From positions 15,758,501-15,822,500 of the forward strand of contig NC_090784.1 in the NCBI RefSeq assembly GCF_040054535.1: a stretch of DNA of 64,000 nt. The letters run 5' to 3'. Below are positions 33,107 to 44,990 of the stretch, in pieces. This DNA is from Antennarius striatus. Lineage: Eukaryota; Chordata; Actinopteri; Lophiiformes; Antennariidae. The translations under genes and the position numbers were made by a program. Position 1 is the first letter of the stretch, and every line of letters begins with the position of its first letter. The notes under the pieces are model-generated. The model made no database searches. It was not told the origin of the DNA and saw only the letters and a list, made by a program, of their open reading frames with translations.

Positions 33107-33107
<1 letters not shown>
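32471..33107 (+). pseudogene. L2-like LINE ORF2 fragment, copy 1
   Basis: Encodes the linker between endonuclease and reverse transcriptase of an L2-type ORF2 (words APWFNSHTHQLKQESRQLER and RKALRATRAAYYSSLIEDKR). The in-frame ORF runs 32514-33059. A frame change near 33030 restores the family reading LTKNHSSFEPSIPSSL up to FMNFL, where a (TAA)n tract takes over. Over 637 bp I see only two substitutions against copy 2 (44287-44923) and no indel. Unlike copy 2, it is not followed by the reverse transcriptase part. It is an incomplete, non-mobile piece. Confidence 0.85.

Positions 33108-33190
<83 letters not shown>
33108..33190. repeat. (TAA)n microsatellite
   Basis: About 27 copies of TAA inside what was L2 ORF2 sequence. 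A matching tract interrupts copy 2 at 44924-45000 at the same codon position. Confidence 0.97.
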
Positions 33191-33191
<1 letters not shown>

Positions 33192-33850
33192 GATTTATAT
33201 AGCGTTTTTCTGGACACTCAAAGACGCTTTACATTGGAGCCATTATTCATTCACTCAAGATGACACTTTTGCATCTGAAGCCTTGATATGAATAATTACT
33301 GAATTCTTTGGTCTTTATTTGATTATGATATAGGTGATCGTATGGAGAAAAAGGTTGAGAGACGGATATGAGCAACAATACAAAGATCTCAGCTGGACCT
33401 GAATAACGGATGGTGTAGTTGTTGTGTTAATGTGAACGCAAGACTGATATTTACACAATACAAATATCCAAGATACAATTAAAATTTGTAGAGCTCGGAA
33501 TTATCTCATATGTGAATAACTTACCTTATTACAGTTGTTGGGTCAGAGAACCAATCATACATTGACCCTGGACAATTTGCCTCGAAGTTACACATATTCT
33601 GCACCACAGCTCATCTGAAAGATGGAAAATGGGTCACTGGTCTGTGAATACAGTAGAGGCATAAGCAGTTTTCTCGTCACTTTTCAAGTTGATGAGAAAT
33701 CGGCTTGATTACGCCTGTTCTATGATCATGTTGTGATAAAGGACAGTTGGAACAGAGCCCTGGTGCTCAGTCTATAATAAGGGGTCGTCTATCCTAGATT
33801 GACATCTCCAAAGAGCAAAGAAAGAAACAGGAGACTACTCGTGCTGTCAG
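33190..33850. repeat. dispersed repeat start, otherwise unassigned
   Basis: The first 60 bp ('ggatttatatagcgtttt', 'ctcaaagacgctttacat') are a phrase common at the ends of fish interspersed repeats. The rest, to 33840, has no recognised coding or repeat signature. Confidence 0.4.
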
Positions 33851-34130
33851 GCGATTAAAAAAATTAATCTAATTAATTACAGGATTTGTAATTAATTACA
33901 AATCAAGTTTTACTCTCATACCTGCTAAAGGCCCCACATAAAGAATTTGAATTCTAGGACTTTACAAAATTGCAGTGCATGACTATTCAATAGAAAACAC
34001 CAAGAAGAGAAGATTTGAAATCTACATTTTTATTGGTTAAGTGTGCTTTATCAATGAAATTCAAAAGAAAAAGGCCAAGCACATCAGCAAACCAATTAGA
34101 CCAGGAGCATTTCTCAAAAATGCAATACAA
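33848..34130. repeat. dispersed repeat B, copy 1
   Basis: Starts 'caggcgattaa' and contains 'acctgctaaaggcccc', 'aaagaatttgaattctagg' and 'aggccaagcacatcagcaaa'. A diverged direct copy with the same phrases lies at 47521-47790. In both places it stands to the right of an L2-like fragment. The gcgattaa opening resembles a widespread DNA-transposon repeat, but no terminal repeats were established. Confidence 0.7.
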
Positions 34131-34269
34131 ATACAGTTAAATACAATTAATAAAATTCAGAAATAAAATAAGGCTGAGTCTCAAATAGGCACATAAGCAG
34201 ACTCTCAATCAAAATGAATACTAAAGCTGACCCAACACAGCAATTCAAAATGAATAGTATAACATTACT

Positions 34270-34380
34270 TTATTGACGTTATTTACGTAGCTACGTAATT
34301 TACATAAACTGCGCAATACGTAAGTTATGCAGTTTACGTAAGCTACGCAATTTACGTAAATCACGCAATTTACGTAAAGT
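34270..34380. repeat. TTACGYAA satellite array, left part
   Basis: Alternating words ttacgtaa, ctacgcaa and ttacgtaaa, the same vocabulary as the large array at 36371-43345. It stops abruptly at 'ttgaaccagaat', where the transposon insertion begins. It is best read as the left flank of an array split by that insertion. Confidence 0.75.
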
Positions 34381-36370
34381 TGAACCAGAATTTTTTGCCA
34401 ATCGGTTCATTCCGAACAGAAACGGAGTTATAACGTTTCCGGTTTTGCGTTCCACCCATAAACTGACGTTCCTGAACCGGTTAGAGCATTAAAAAAATAG
34501 TTCATGAACCGGTTAATAACGTTCCTTGTAAATATAAATATGTACGTGCCGTTTTTTGCGCACCATAAGACGCGCTTAAAAGCCTTAAAATTTCTCAAAA
34601 ATCAACACTGCGCCTTTTAACATTATCGGCCATTGTCCACGGACATAGGACGTATTACGTCACTACGTACGCCGGCAGCGATGGACCAATTAGAGAACAT
34701 GACGCGAGGCTCCGTCCGGCACACCTCCGGTAGGTACCGGTATAGGGGGTATGCCGGTACTGTACCGCAGGTATGCTGTTAACCACATTTGATTGGCTGA
34801 AGACCCCCGACAATGACGTCAGCGAAGAGACACGCCTACGACGCAACATGTAAACTCCAGGCTATCAGTTCCGGTTGTTCCGGTTCGCGTAAAGAGACCG
34901 GGTGGCGCTTCGCCATCTCTCTTGTTCTGTGACTCCATGCCCCCCCACACCACCGCTTCTGTCAGAAACCACGTCAAGAGGCTGAATTCGGAGCTTGTCT
35001 TCATCCTGGAGGATTAACGAAAGAACTCCACCCGCTGGACATCGGTGTGAACAGAGCCTTTAAAGTTAAACTGAGTGCGTCGTGGAGTGATGGATGAGAG
35101 ACGTGAACACACGTTCACCAGGACTGGGGGGCAGTGCCGAGGAGTTACACCCCCACAATATGTGGTGGGTTGTGGATCCTGGACTAACGTGTCTGCTTCG
35201 ACTTTTGTCCGATGTTTCGCTGCAGCCGGCATCATGACCGGACAGACACCCGGAAACCAGACGGTCAGCGATGGAGAAACTACCGAGATACAGTATTCAA
35301 TGCAGACCAAAAATGAGGACTTCGAAGGATTTATCCAGATTCATCAAAAAATAAAGAAATAAAAACATGTTAAAATATAATGTCGGTCAATTTTTAAAAA
35401 AATACGTAGTACAACAAAGTCCAACCAAAGTCAGCTTTTTGCTTTTGTTAGTAAGCATGTACCAAACAATAAGGTACGCCGTGTGTAAAAGTACAGAAGT
35501 AAACCTCTTTATACAATGAACCGAATGGTGCGCAAAATACGGTAACTTAAGGACTTTTAAATTGGCAACTAAAGCAATTAGTTTATATACTAGAGACTAC
35601 AATTATAGATATGCCCCTACCCTACAGTAAACAGTACCACAGCACTACACCTCTGCTTTATGATAGTTATATCACTGTAGTTAAGGCTTATGCCTCCTAC
35701 TTAGACACTACATGAAATAAGACAAGAATAACTTCTACCATGTCATTTATTGCTGAACAGATCTTCATTGTGCTTCTCCCATAGCTCAATATTGCTACAA
35801 AGCGCTGCCAGTAGGACTGAACTGCACTGAAAATGACTGCTGCCAATGAGTTAATGTCTAAATCATACATTTTTAAGATTGACACACTGCAGTGTTTACC
35901 TGTTATGAATAAATGGTGACTGGGAGACCTCCCTATTGTACAGTATTTCCTTTTGTTTATTGGTGTTTAGTATTTTTGAGTGTTTAGTGTTTTTGAAGTT
36001 TCATCTAATGAAAAATTGTAAAATATTCTAAATGTTCTCAATGTGAATGAAGTTTTTTTTTGCAAAAAATCTTCTGAAGCACTTTCGTGCTTTCAGCAAA
36101 TGTAAAATTGTAAAATGTTTGAATGTGATTAAAGTGTTTTTGCAAAAATCAAAAAAATCTCATCCAGTGAATGACAGGAAGTGAAACATGAGGTCAAATA
36201 CTCTTTTCAAGAACCAAAAAAACAACTGGTATTAACCGGTTTACAACTATTTACTGTTCCGATTCTGTTTCTGAACATTAAAATATATAAGTTTTCGGTT
36301 TTGTTTTCGTTCCTGCCAAAATACCAAAAGTTTCCGGTTTTTGTTTTCGTTCCACCGGTTCAAAGCCCTG
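34381..36370. mobile_element. hAT-type DNA transposon relic, carrying a nested element
   Basis: The right end reads 'caccggttcaaagccctg', i.e. CAGGGCTTTGAACCGG on the other strand, matching the CAGGG...-type termini of hAT elements. Both flanks (34381-34545 and about 36200-36370) are rich in AACCGGTT and 'gttttcgttcc' words. The left terminus is degraded: CAGGG is not seen, and the array abuts GTTGAACC. No transposase ORF survives. A second element occupies 34546-35546 within it. The insertion interrupts the TTACGYAA array. Confidence 0.5.
34546..35546. mobile_element. non-autonomous DNA transposon with terminal inverted repeats
   Basis: The left end 'gtgccgttttttgcgcacca' and the reverse complement of the right end, 'gttaccgtattttgcgcacc', are clear inverted repeats about 1.0 kb apart. 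'aaaatttctcaaaaatcaa' next to the left end is a phrase of a very common fish/vertebrate repeat. The interior is GC-richer than its surroundings and holds only short ORFs, the longest 95 codons at 35075-35362, with no recognisable transposase. Confidence 0.6.
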
Positions 36371-39300
36371 AAAATAAGTTACTCAATTTGCGTAAGTTAC
36401 GCAATTTGCGTAAATTTATGCAATAACGTAAACAACGTAGCTTACGTAACTAACGTAAATAACATAGCAAACCAAAATAACGTAGCTAACGTAAATAACG
36501 TAGCTAACATAAACAATTTAGCTTTTTGCATGAATTATTTTACACAATTTGCGTGAGTTACGCAATTTACGTAAATAACTTACGCAGTTTGCGTAAGTTA
36601 CGCAATTTACGTAAGTAAGTTACGCAATTTGCGTAAGTCACGCAATTTACGTAAAAAGACTTACGCATTTTGCGTAAGTTACGCCATTTGCGTAACTGAC
36701 TTACGTAAATTGCGTAACTTACGCAAATTGCGTAAATAATTTACGTAATTTGCGTAAGTTGCGCAATTTACGTAAGTCAGTTACGCAATTTGCGTAAGTT
36801 ACGTAATTTACGTAAAAAGACGTACGCAATTTTCGTAAGTTACGCAATTTTCGTAAATCGTTTACGCAATTTGCGTAAGTTACGCAATTTACGTAAATTA
36901 TTTACGTAGTTTGCGTGACTTGCGTAATTTATGCAAAAAGCTAAGTTGTAAGTTACGTAATTTACGTAAAAAATTCACACAATTTGCGTAACCTACTTCA
37001 TTTACGTACATTTACGCAATAACGTAAATAATGTAGCTTACGTAAGTAACGTAAATAACCTTGCTAACATAAACAACTTAGCTTATTGCGTAAATTATTT
37101 TATGCGATTTGCGTAAGTTACGCAATTTACCTAAATAATTTACGCAATTTGCTTAAGTTACGCAATTTTCGTAAATAAATTACGTAAAATACGGAACTTA
37201 CGTAACAAGTTTACGTAAATTACGCAATTTACGTAAATGATTTACGAAATTTGCGTAACTTACGCAATTTATGTAAAATGACATAAGCAACTTGCGGCGC
37301 TTACGCAATTTATGTAAGATACGTAATTTGCGTGAAATAAGCTAGGCAATTTATGTAAATTTACGCAATTTGCGAAAGTTACGCAATTCACGTACATCCC
37401 TTAGGGCAATTTACGGAAGCTACATAATTTACATTAGCTACGTTATTTACGTAAGATACATTATTTACATTAGTTAGGTAAAGCTAAGTTGTTTGTTAGC
37501 TACGTTATTTACGTTAGTTACGTTATTTACGTTAGTTACGTTATTTACGTTAGTTACGTTATTTATTTAAGCTACGTTACTAAGATACGCAATTTGTGTA
37601 AATTTATGCAATAAAGTAAACAACGTAGCTTTACGTAACTAACGTAAATTACATAACTAATCTAAATAATGTAGCTAACATGAACAACTTAGCTCTTTGC
37701 ATAAATTATTTTACGCAATTTGCGTAAGTTACGCAATTTGCCTAAGCTACGCAATTTAAGTAAAAAATTCACACAATTTGCGTGACCTACTTAATTTGCG
37801 TACATTTACGCAATAACGTAAACATGAGATACTTAACTTGCGGCGCTTACGCAATTTATGTAGATATATAATTTACGTGAAATAAGCTAGGAAATTTATG
37901 TAAATTTACGCAATTACTAATATGAACAACTTGGCTTATTGCGTAATTTATTTTACGCAATTTGCATAAATTACGCCTATTTCCGTAAAATGAGTTACGC
38001 AACTTGCATAAGTTACGCCGTTTCTGTAAAATGGGATTTGCAAGTTATGTAAGATACGTAATTTACGTAAAATATTTATGTTAGTTACGTTATTTACGTC
38101 AGTTACGTTATTTACTCAAGCTACGTTACTAAGTTACGCAATTTACCTAAATAATTTACGCAATTTGCTTAAGTTACGCAATTTTCGTATATAAATTACG
38201 TAAAATACGGAACTTACGTAACAAGTTTACGTAAGTTACGCAATTTACGTAAATGATTTACAAAATTTGCGTAACTTACGCTATTTACGTAAAATGACAT
38301 AAGCAACTTGCGGCGCTTACGCAATTTATGTAAGATACGTAATTTGCGTGAAATAAGCTAGGAAATTTATGTAAATTTACGCAATTTGCGAAAGTTACGC
38401 AATTCACGTACATCCCTTACGCAATTTGCGTAAGTTACGCAATTTGCCTAAGCTACGCAATTTACGTAAGAAATTCACACAATTTGCGTGACCTACTTAA
38501 TTTGCGTACATTTACGCAATAACGTAAACATGAGATACGCAACTTGCGGCGCTTACGCAATTTATGTAAGATACATAATTTACGTGAAATAAGCTAGGAA
38601 ATTTATGTAAATTTACGCAATTACTAATATGAACAACTTGGCTTATTGCGTAATTTATTTTACGCAATTTGCATAAATTACGCCTATTTCCGTAAAATGA
38701 GTTACGCAACTTGCATAAGTTACGCCGTTTCTGTAAAATGGGATTTGCAAGTTATGTAAGATACGTAATTTACGTAAAATATTTATGTTAGTTACGTTAT
38801 TTACGTTAGTTACGTTATTTACTCAAGCTACGTTACTAAGTTACGCAATTTGCGTAAATTTATGCAATAAAGTAAACAACGTAGCTTTACGTAACTAACG
38901 TAAATTACATAACTAATCTAAATGACGTAGCTAACATAAACAACTTAGCTTTTTGCGTAACCCATTTTACGTAAATTGCATAAGTTACGCAATTTGCCTA
39001 AGCTACGCAATTTACGTAAAAAATTCACACAATTTGCGTAACCTACTTAATTTACGTACATTTACGCAATAACGTAAACAATGTAGCTTACGTAAGTAAC
39101 GTAAATAACCTTGCTAACATAAACAACTTAGCTTATTGCGTAAATTATTTTATGCGATTTGCGTAAGTTACGCAATTTACCTAAATAATTTACGCAATTT
39201 GCTTAAGTTACGCAATTTTTGTAAATAAATTACGTAAAATACGGAACTTACGTAACAAGTTTACGTAAGTTACGCAATTTACGTAAAATGACATAAGCAA

Positions 39301-42300
39301 CTTGCGGCGCTTACGCAATTTATGTAAGATACGTAATTTGCGTGAAATAAGCTACTAAAATTATGTAAATTTACGCAATTTGCGAAAGTTACGCAATTCA
39401 CGTACATCCCTTACGCAATTTACGGAAGCTACATAATTTACATTAGCTACATTATTTACGTAAACTTAGTTATTTACGTAAGCTACATTATTTACATTAG
39501 TTACGTAAAGCTAAGTTGTTTGTTAGCTACGTTATTTACGTTATTTACGTTATTTACGTTAGTTACGTTATTTACGTTAGTTACGTTATTTATTTAAGCT
39601 ACGTTACTAAGATACGCAATTTGTGTAAATTTATGCAATAAAGTAAACAACGTAGCTTTACGTAACTAACGTAAATTACGCAATTTTCGTAAATACTTTG
39701 AGCAATTTACGTAAGTTACGCAATTTAGCTAAAACAAGTTCCACAATTTGCGTAGCTTACGCAATTTATGTAAGATACGCAATTTACGTAAATCCCTTAC
39801 GCAATTTACGGAAGCTACATAATTTACATTAGCTACGTTATTTACGTAAATTTAGTTATTTACGTAAGATACATTATTTACATTAGTTACGTAAAGCTAA
39901 GTTGTTTGTTAGCTACATTATTTACGTTAGTTACGTCATTTACGTTAGTTACGTTATTTGCGTTAGTTACTTTATTTACTTAAGCTACATTAATAAGTTA
40001 CGCAATTTGCGTAAATTTATGCAATAAAGTAAACAACGTAGCTTTACGTAACTAACATAAATTACATAACTAATCTAAATGACGTAGCTAACATAAACAA
40101 CTTAGCTTTTTGCGTAACTCATTTTACGTAAATTGCGTAAGTTACGCAATTTGCGTGAGTTACGCAATTTGCGTAAGCTACGCAATTTACGTAAAAAATT
40201 CGCACAATTTGCGTAACCTACTTAATTTACGTACATTTACGCAATAACGTGAACAATGTAGCTTACGTAAGTAACGTAAATGACCTTGCTAACATAAACA
40301 ACTCAGCCTATTGCGTAAATTATTTTATGCGATTTGCGTAAGTTACGCAATGTACGTAAATAATTTACGCAATTTGTGTAAGTTACGCAATTTTCATATA
40401 TAATTTACGTAAAATACGCAATTGACGTAAATAATTTACGTAAGGTACGAAATTTGCGTAACTTACGTGATTTACGTAAAATGAGATACGCAACTTGCGG
40501 AGCTTACGCAATTTATGTAAGATACGTAATTTACGTGAAATAAGCTAGGTTATTTATGTAAATTTACGCAATTTGCGAAAGTTACACAATTCACGTACAT
40601 CCCTTACGCAATTTACGGAAGCTACATAATTTACATTAGCTACGTTATTTACGTAAACTTAGTTATTTACGTAAGCTACATTATTTACATTAGTTACGTA
40701 AAGCTAAGTTGTTTGTTAGCTACGTTATTTACGTTATTTACGTTATTTACGTTAGTTACGTTAGTTACGTTATTTACGTTATTTACGTTATTTACTTAAG
40801 CTACATTAATAAGTTACGCAATTTGCGTAAATTTATGCAATAAAGTAAACAACGTAGCTTTACGTAACTAACGTAAATTACATAACTAATCTAAATAACG
40901 TAGCTAACATAAACAACTTAGCTTTTTGCGTAACTCATTTTACGTAAATTGCGTAAGTTACGCAATTTGCGTAAGCTACGCAATTAAGTAAAAAATTCAC
41001 ACAATTTGCGTAACCTACTTAATTTACGTACATTTACGCAATAACGTAAACAATGTAGCTTACATAAGTAACGTAAATAACCTTGCTAACATAAACAACT
41101 TAGCTTATTGCGTAAATTATTTTATGCGATTTGCGTAAGTTACGCAATTTACCTAAATAATTTACGCAATTTGCTTAAGTTACGCAATTTTCGTAAATAA
41201 ATTACGTAAAATACGGAACTTACGTAACAAATTTACGTAAGTTACGCAATTTACGTAAATGATTTACGAAATTTGCGTAACTTACGCGATTTACGTAAAA
41301 TGACATAAGCAACTTGCGGCGCTTACGCAATTTATGTAAGATACGCAATTTACGTAAACAATTTACGAAATTTGCGTAACTTACGCGATTTACGTAAAAT
41401 GAGTAGCTTACGTAAGTAACGTAAATAACCTTGCCAACATAAACAACTTAGCTTATTGCGTAAATTATTTTATGCGATTTGCGCTAAGTTACGCAATTTA
41501 CGTAAATAATTTACGTAAGTTACGCAATTTACGTAAATAATTTACGAAATTTGTGTAACTTAAGCGATTTACGTAAAATTAGATACGCAATTTACGTAAG
41601 TTACGCAATTTTCGTGAATACTTTACGCAATTTACGTAAATACTTTACGCAATTTACGTAAGTTATGCAATTTAGGTAAAACAAGTTCCACAATTTGCGT
41701 AGTTTACGCAATTTATGTAAGATACGTAATTTACGTGAAATAAGCTAGGCAATTTATGTAAACTTACGCAATTTGCGAAAGTTACGCAATTTACATAAAT
41801 CCCTCACGCAATTTACGTAAATCCCTTACGCAATTTACGGAAGCTACATAATTTACATTAGCTACGTTATTTACGTAAACTTAGTTATTTACGTAAGCTA
41901 CATTATTTACATTAGTTACGTAAAGCTAAGTTGTTTGTTAGCTACGTTATTTACGTTAGTTACGTTATTTACGTTAGTTACGTTATTTACTTAAGCTAAG
42001 TTACTAAGTTACGCAATTTGCCTAAGCTACGCAATTTACGTAAAAAATTCACACAATTTGCGTAACCTACTTAATTTGCGTACATTTACGCAATAACGTA
42101 AACATGAGATACACAACTTGCGGCGCTTACGCAATTTATGTAAGATACGTAATTTACGTGAAATTAGCTAGGAAATTTATGTAAATTTACGCAATTTGCG
42201 AAAGTTACGCAATTTACGTACATTCCTTACGCAATTTACGGAAGGTACATAATTTACATTAGCTACGTTATTTACGTAAACTTAGTTATTTACGTAAGCT

Positions 42301-43345
42301 ACATTATTTACATTAGTTACGTAAAGCTAAGTTGTTTGTTTGCTACGTTATTTACGTTAGTTACGTTATTTACGTTAGTTACGTTATTTACTTAAGCTAC
42401 GTTACTAAGTTACGCAATTTGCGTAAATTTATGCAATAAAGTAAACAACGCAGCTTTACGTAACTAACGTAAATAACATAACTAATCTAAATAACGTAGC
42501 TAACATAAACAACTTAGCTTTTTGCATAAATTATTTTACGCAATTTGCGTAAGTTACGCAATTTGCCTAAGCTACGCAATTTACGTAAAAAATTCACACA
42601 ATTTGCGTAACCTACTTAATTTGCGTACATTTACGCAATAACGTAAACATGAGATACGCAACTTGCGGCGCTTACGCAATTTATGTAAGATACGTAATTT
42701 ACGTGAAATAAGCTAGGAAATTTATGTAAATTTACGCAATTTGCGAAAGTTACACAATTTACGTACATCCCTTACGCAATTTACGGAAGCTACATAATTT
42801 ACATCAGCTACGTTATTTACGTAAACTTAGTTATTTACGTAAGCTACATTATTTACATTAGTTACGTAAAGCTAAGTTGTTTGTTAGCTACGTTATTTAC
42901 GTTAGTTACGTTATTTACGTTAGTTACGTTATTTGCGTTAGTTATTTACGTTAGTTACGTTATTTACTTAAGCTACATTAATAAGTTACGCAATTTGTGT
43001 AAATTTATGCAATAAAGTAAACAACACAGCTTTACGTAACTAACGTAAATAAGTTACGCAATTTACGTAAATAATTTACGAAATTTGCGTAAATCATTTA
43101 CGTAAATTTATGCAATAACGTAAACAACGTATCTTACTTAACTATAACTATATATAATAAATAACGTAGCTAACGTAAATAACGTAACTAACGTAAATAA
43201 CATAGCCAATATAAACAACTTAGCTCATTGCGTAAATTATTTTACGCAATTTGCATAAATTACACAATTTCTGTAAAATGAGTTACGCAACTTGCATAAG
43301 TTACGCAGTTTCCGTGAAATGAGATTTGCAATTTGTTTAAGTGTT
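36371..43345. repeat. 7-kb higher-order satellite of TTACGTAA/TTACGCAA/TTGCGTAA words
   Basis: Nearly every 15-20 bp holds one of three octamers: TTACGTAA (a perfect palindrome), or TTACGCAA and TTGCGTAA (reverse complements of each other). The usual word is 8-1-8, ttacgcaa-t-ttgcgtaa. A higher-order period is visible. The rare decamer 'cttgcggcgc' starts at 37291, 37837, 38307, 38543, 39301, 41313, 42117 and 42662 (variant at 40494). The phrase 'ataaagtaaac' occurs at 37611, 38867, 39638, 40024, 40840, 42436 and 43012. Many gaps are close to 0.8 kb or 0.55 kb. The DNA is AT-rich yet full of CpG. Translated frames in it are artefacts. The family is unknown to me. Confidence 0.95.
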
Positions 43346-43680
43346 ATGCCCCTGGTCTAGGGAACCTTGGACACAACACGCTTGTGCGCTCCCCCGTCTT
43401 CTCACCACAAGAAAAGGCCAGCGACAACAGTAAACCAAATTCAAACAAAAAGAGAGCAGTTTTATTTTCCTCAGAGGGAGAACAGGTGCCAACATAACAA
43501 ACATAAAATATCCTAAACCAACCCTTCCTTCCTAACAAAAGAAAAGGAAATATATAACAAGGTACTACCCTAACTATATTAACTCAAAACAGGAGAAAAG
43601 GGTTGAAAGAAAACGGCTTCTCCCTCCTACCAACTCCAATTATCCCGTAGGCTATTTCACAAATGTGCAGATTTAGTTTA
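43343..43680 (-). mobile_element. probable solo LTR of an LTR retrotransposon
   Basis: On the minus strand the segment ends '...aggggcataaca', a typical LTR 3' end in CA, and carries AATAAAACTGCTCTC about 110 bp upstream of that end as a poly(A) signal. The other end was not fixed, and no gag or pol sequence adjoins it. It abuts the right edge of the satellite array. It could also be another repeat class. Confidence 0.4.
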
Positions 43681-44220
43681 CCCAAAACCTACAAACACAG
43701 AATTGCTGCGTTAACAGCTCGTCCTCTTGCGCTGCAGCATTTCCTGTTATGTTAGGCTACAAACAGCTCCGCGATTTTTCTCATGTTAAGCTAAAAAATG
43801 CTAATTTCACTCAAATCAAAGTATATGTTGAGCTATATGAATTTTGTGGGCATGTTTTGCAACTGTCATTGGTTCGAAGTGTGTGCAGTTTTCTCTTCTG
43901 CCCTAGCGTGACAAGTTGCAGGAATTAGCCTGGAGTTGTACTATAGTAATGGCGCAGCCCATTGAAATGTACTCTTTTTCTTCTGTTCTGATGTTTAAGG
44001 AGCTGTGCTATTTGAGCCATATACAGTCACCACCAATCACCTGTGTTGTTGTTGTTGATCAACAGATATGTTGTAAAGGGAAATATGGTTTTTTTTCTTT
44101 CATGATAAAAATATCTAAGAGCCTTTGCATTAAGCTGAGAAGTTATTATTATATTAATTCATCGTAAACATACCAAAAAAAAAGGTTGATATTTATATTT
44201 GGCATAATTCCTGTAATAAT
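43681..44220. repeat. unclassified repeat-like sequence between LTR and L2 copy 2
   Basis: Phrase 'ctcttgcgctgcagcatttc' at about 43730 repeats, with one change, the sequence just inside L2 copy 2 ('ctcttgcgctgctgcatttc' at 44306), so the two regions share a short homology. The remainder is AT-rich with short ORFs only. Confidence 0.35.
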
Positions 44221-44223
44221 AAT

Positions 44224-44286
<63 letters not shown>
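44224..44286. repeat. (A)n(TA)n tract at the left edge of L2 copy 2
   Basis: An A-run of about 18 merges into (TA)n and ends exactly where the L2-like sequence begins, mirroring the left edge of copy 1. Confidence 0.95.
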
Positions 44287-44288
<2 letters not shown>

Positions 44289-44922
44289 GATCACACTGTG
44301 CGTGCTCTTGCGCTGCTGCATTTCCTGTCATGGCAGCTGTGCTATACCTGATAACTTTTGACATTCGGCTATTGTGTAATTCTCTTCCTGCAAAAAATGT
44401 TTGTACTCGAAATTTATCAGATCATACTATTTCTAAATTCAGGGAAGAAATCCCAGGTATGCTTAATCTAATCCCACTACTGAACTACACAGCAGGTCAT
44501 TTTCCGAACTCAGCTAATGTTTGTCCATCTCAAATTGATGAGTTTGTTGACGTTACTTCAGACTCTCTGCGAAAAACCTTAGATTTAATTGCTCCACTAA
44601 TAAATAAGACTATAAAACAGGGGATGCGAGCTCCCTGGTTTAATTCTCACACCCACCAATTAAAGCAAGAATCTCGACAACTTGAGAGGAAATGGCGTTC
44701 TACTAAAGTAGGAGAACACCTCACTGCGTGGCAAGATGGTTCACATAAATACAGGAAGGCACTTCGTGCCACTAGAGCAGCCTATTTTTCATCATTAATC
44801 GAGGACAAAAGAAAAAAATCACAGAGTCTTGTTCAGTACTGTATCCAGACTGACAAAGAACCACAGTTCATTTGAGCCTAGTATTCCATCAAGTCTCCAC
44901 AGTAATGATTTTATGAATTTCT

Positions 44923-44990
<68 letters not shown>

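Noticed and set aside
35075..35362. 95-codon frame inside the nested DNA transposon
   Set aside because: No recognisable transposase or other domain; the element with its short inverted ends appears non-autonomous.
36341..36556. Frame rich in NNV/NNVA repeats
   Set aside because: It is produced by the TTACGTAA array read in one frame; no start context, no conservation expected.
32405..44286. CRISPR-like reading of the regular repeats
   Set aside because: There are no unique spacers between identical repeats, the genome is a vertebrate, and the repeats are microsatellite or satellite in nature.
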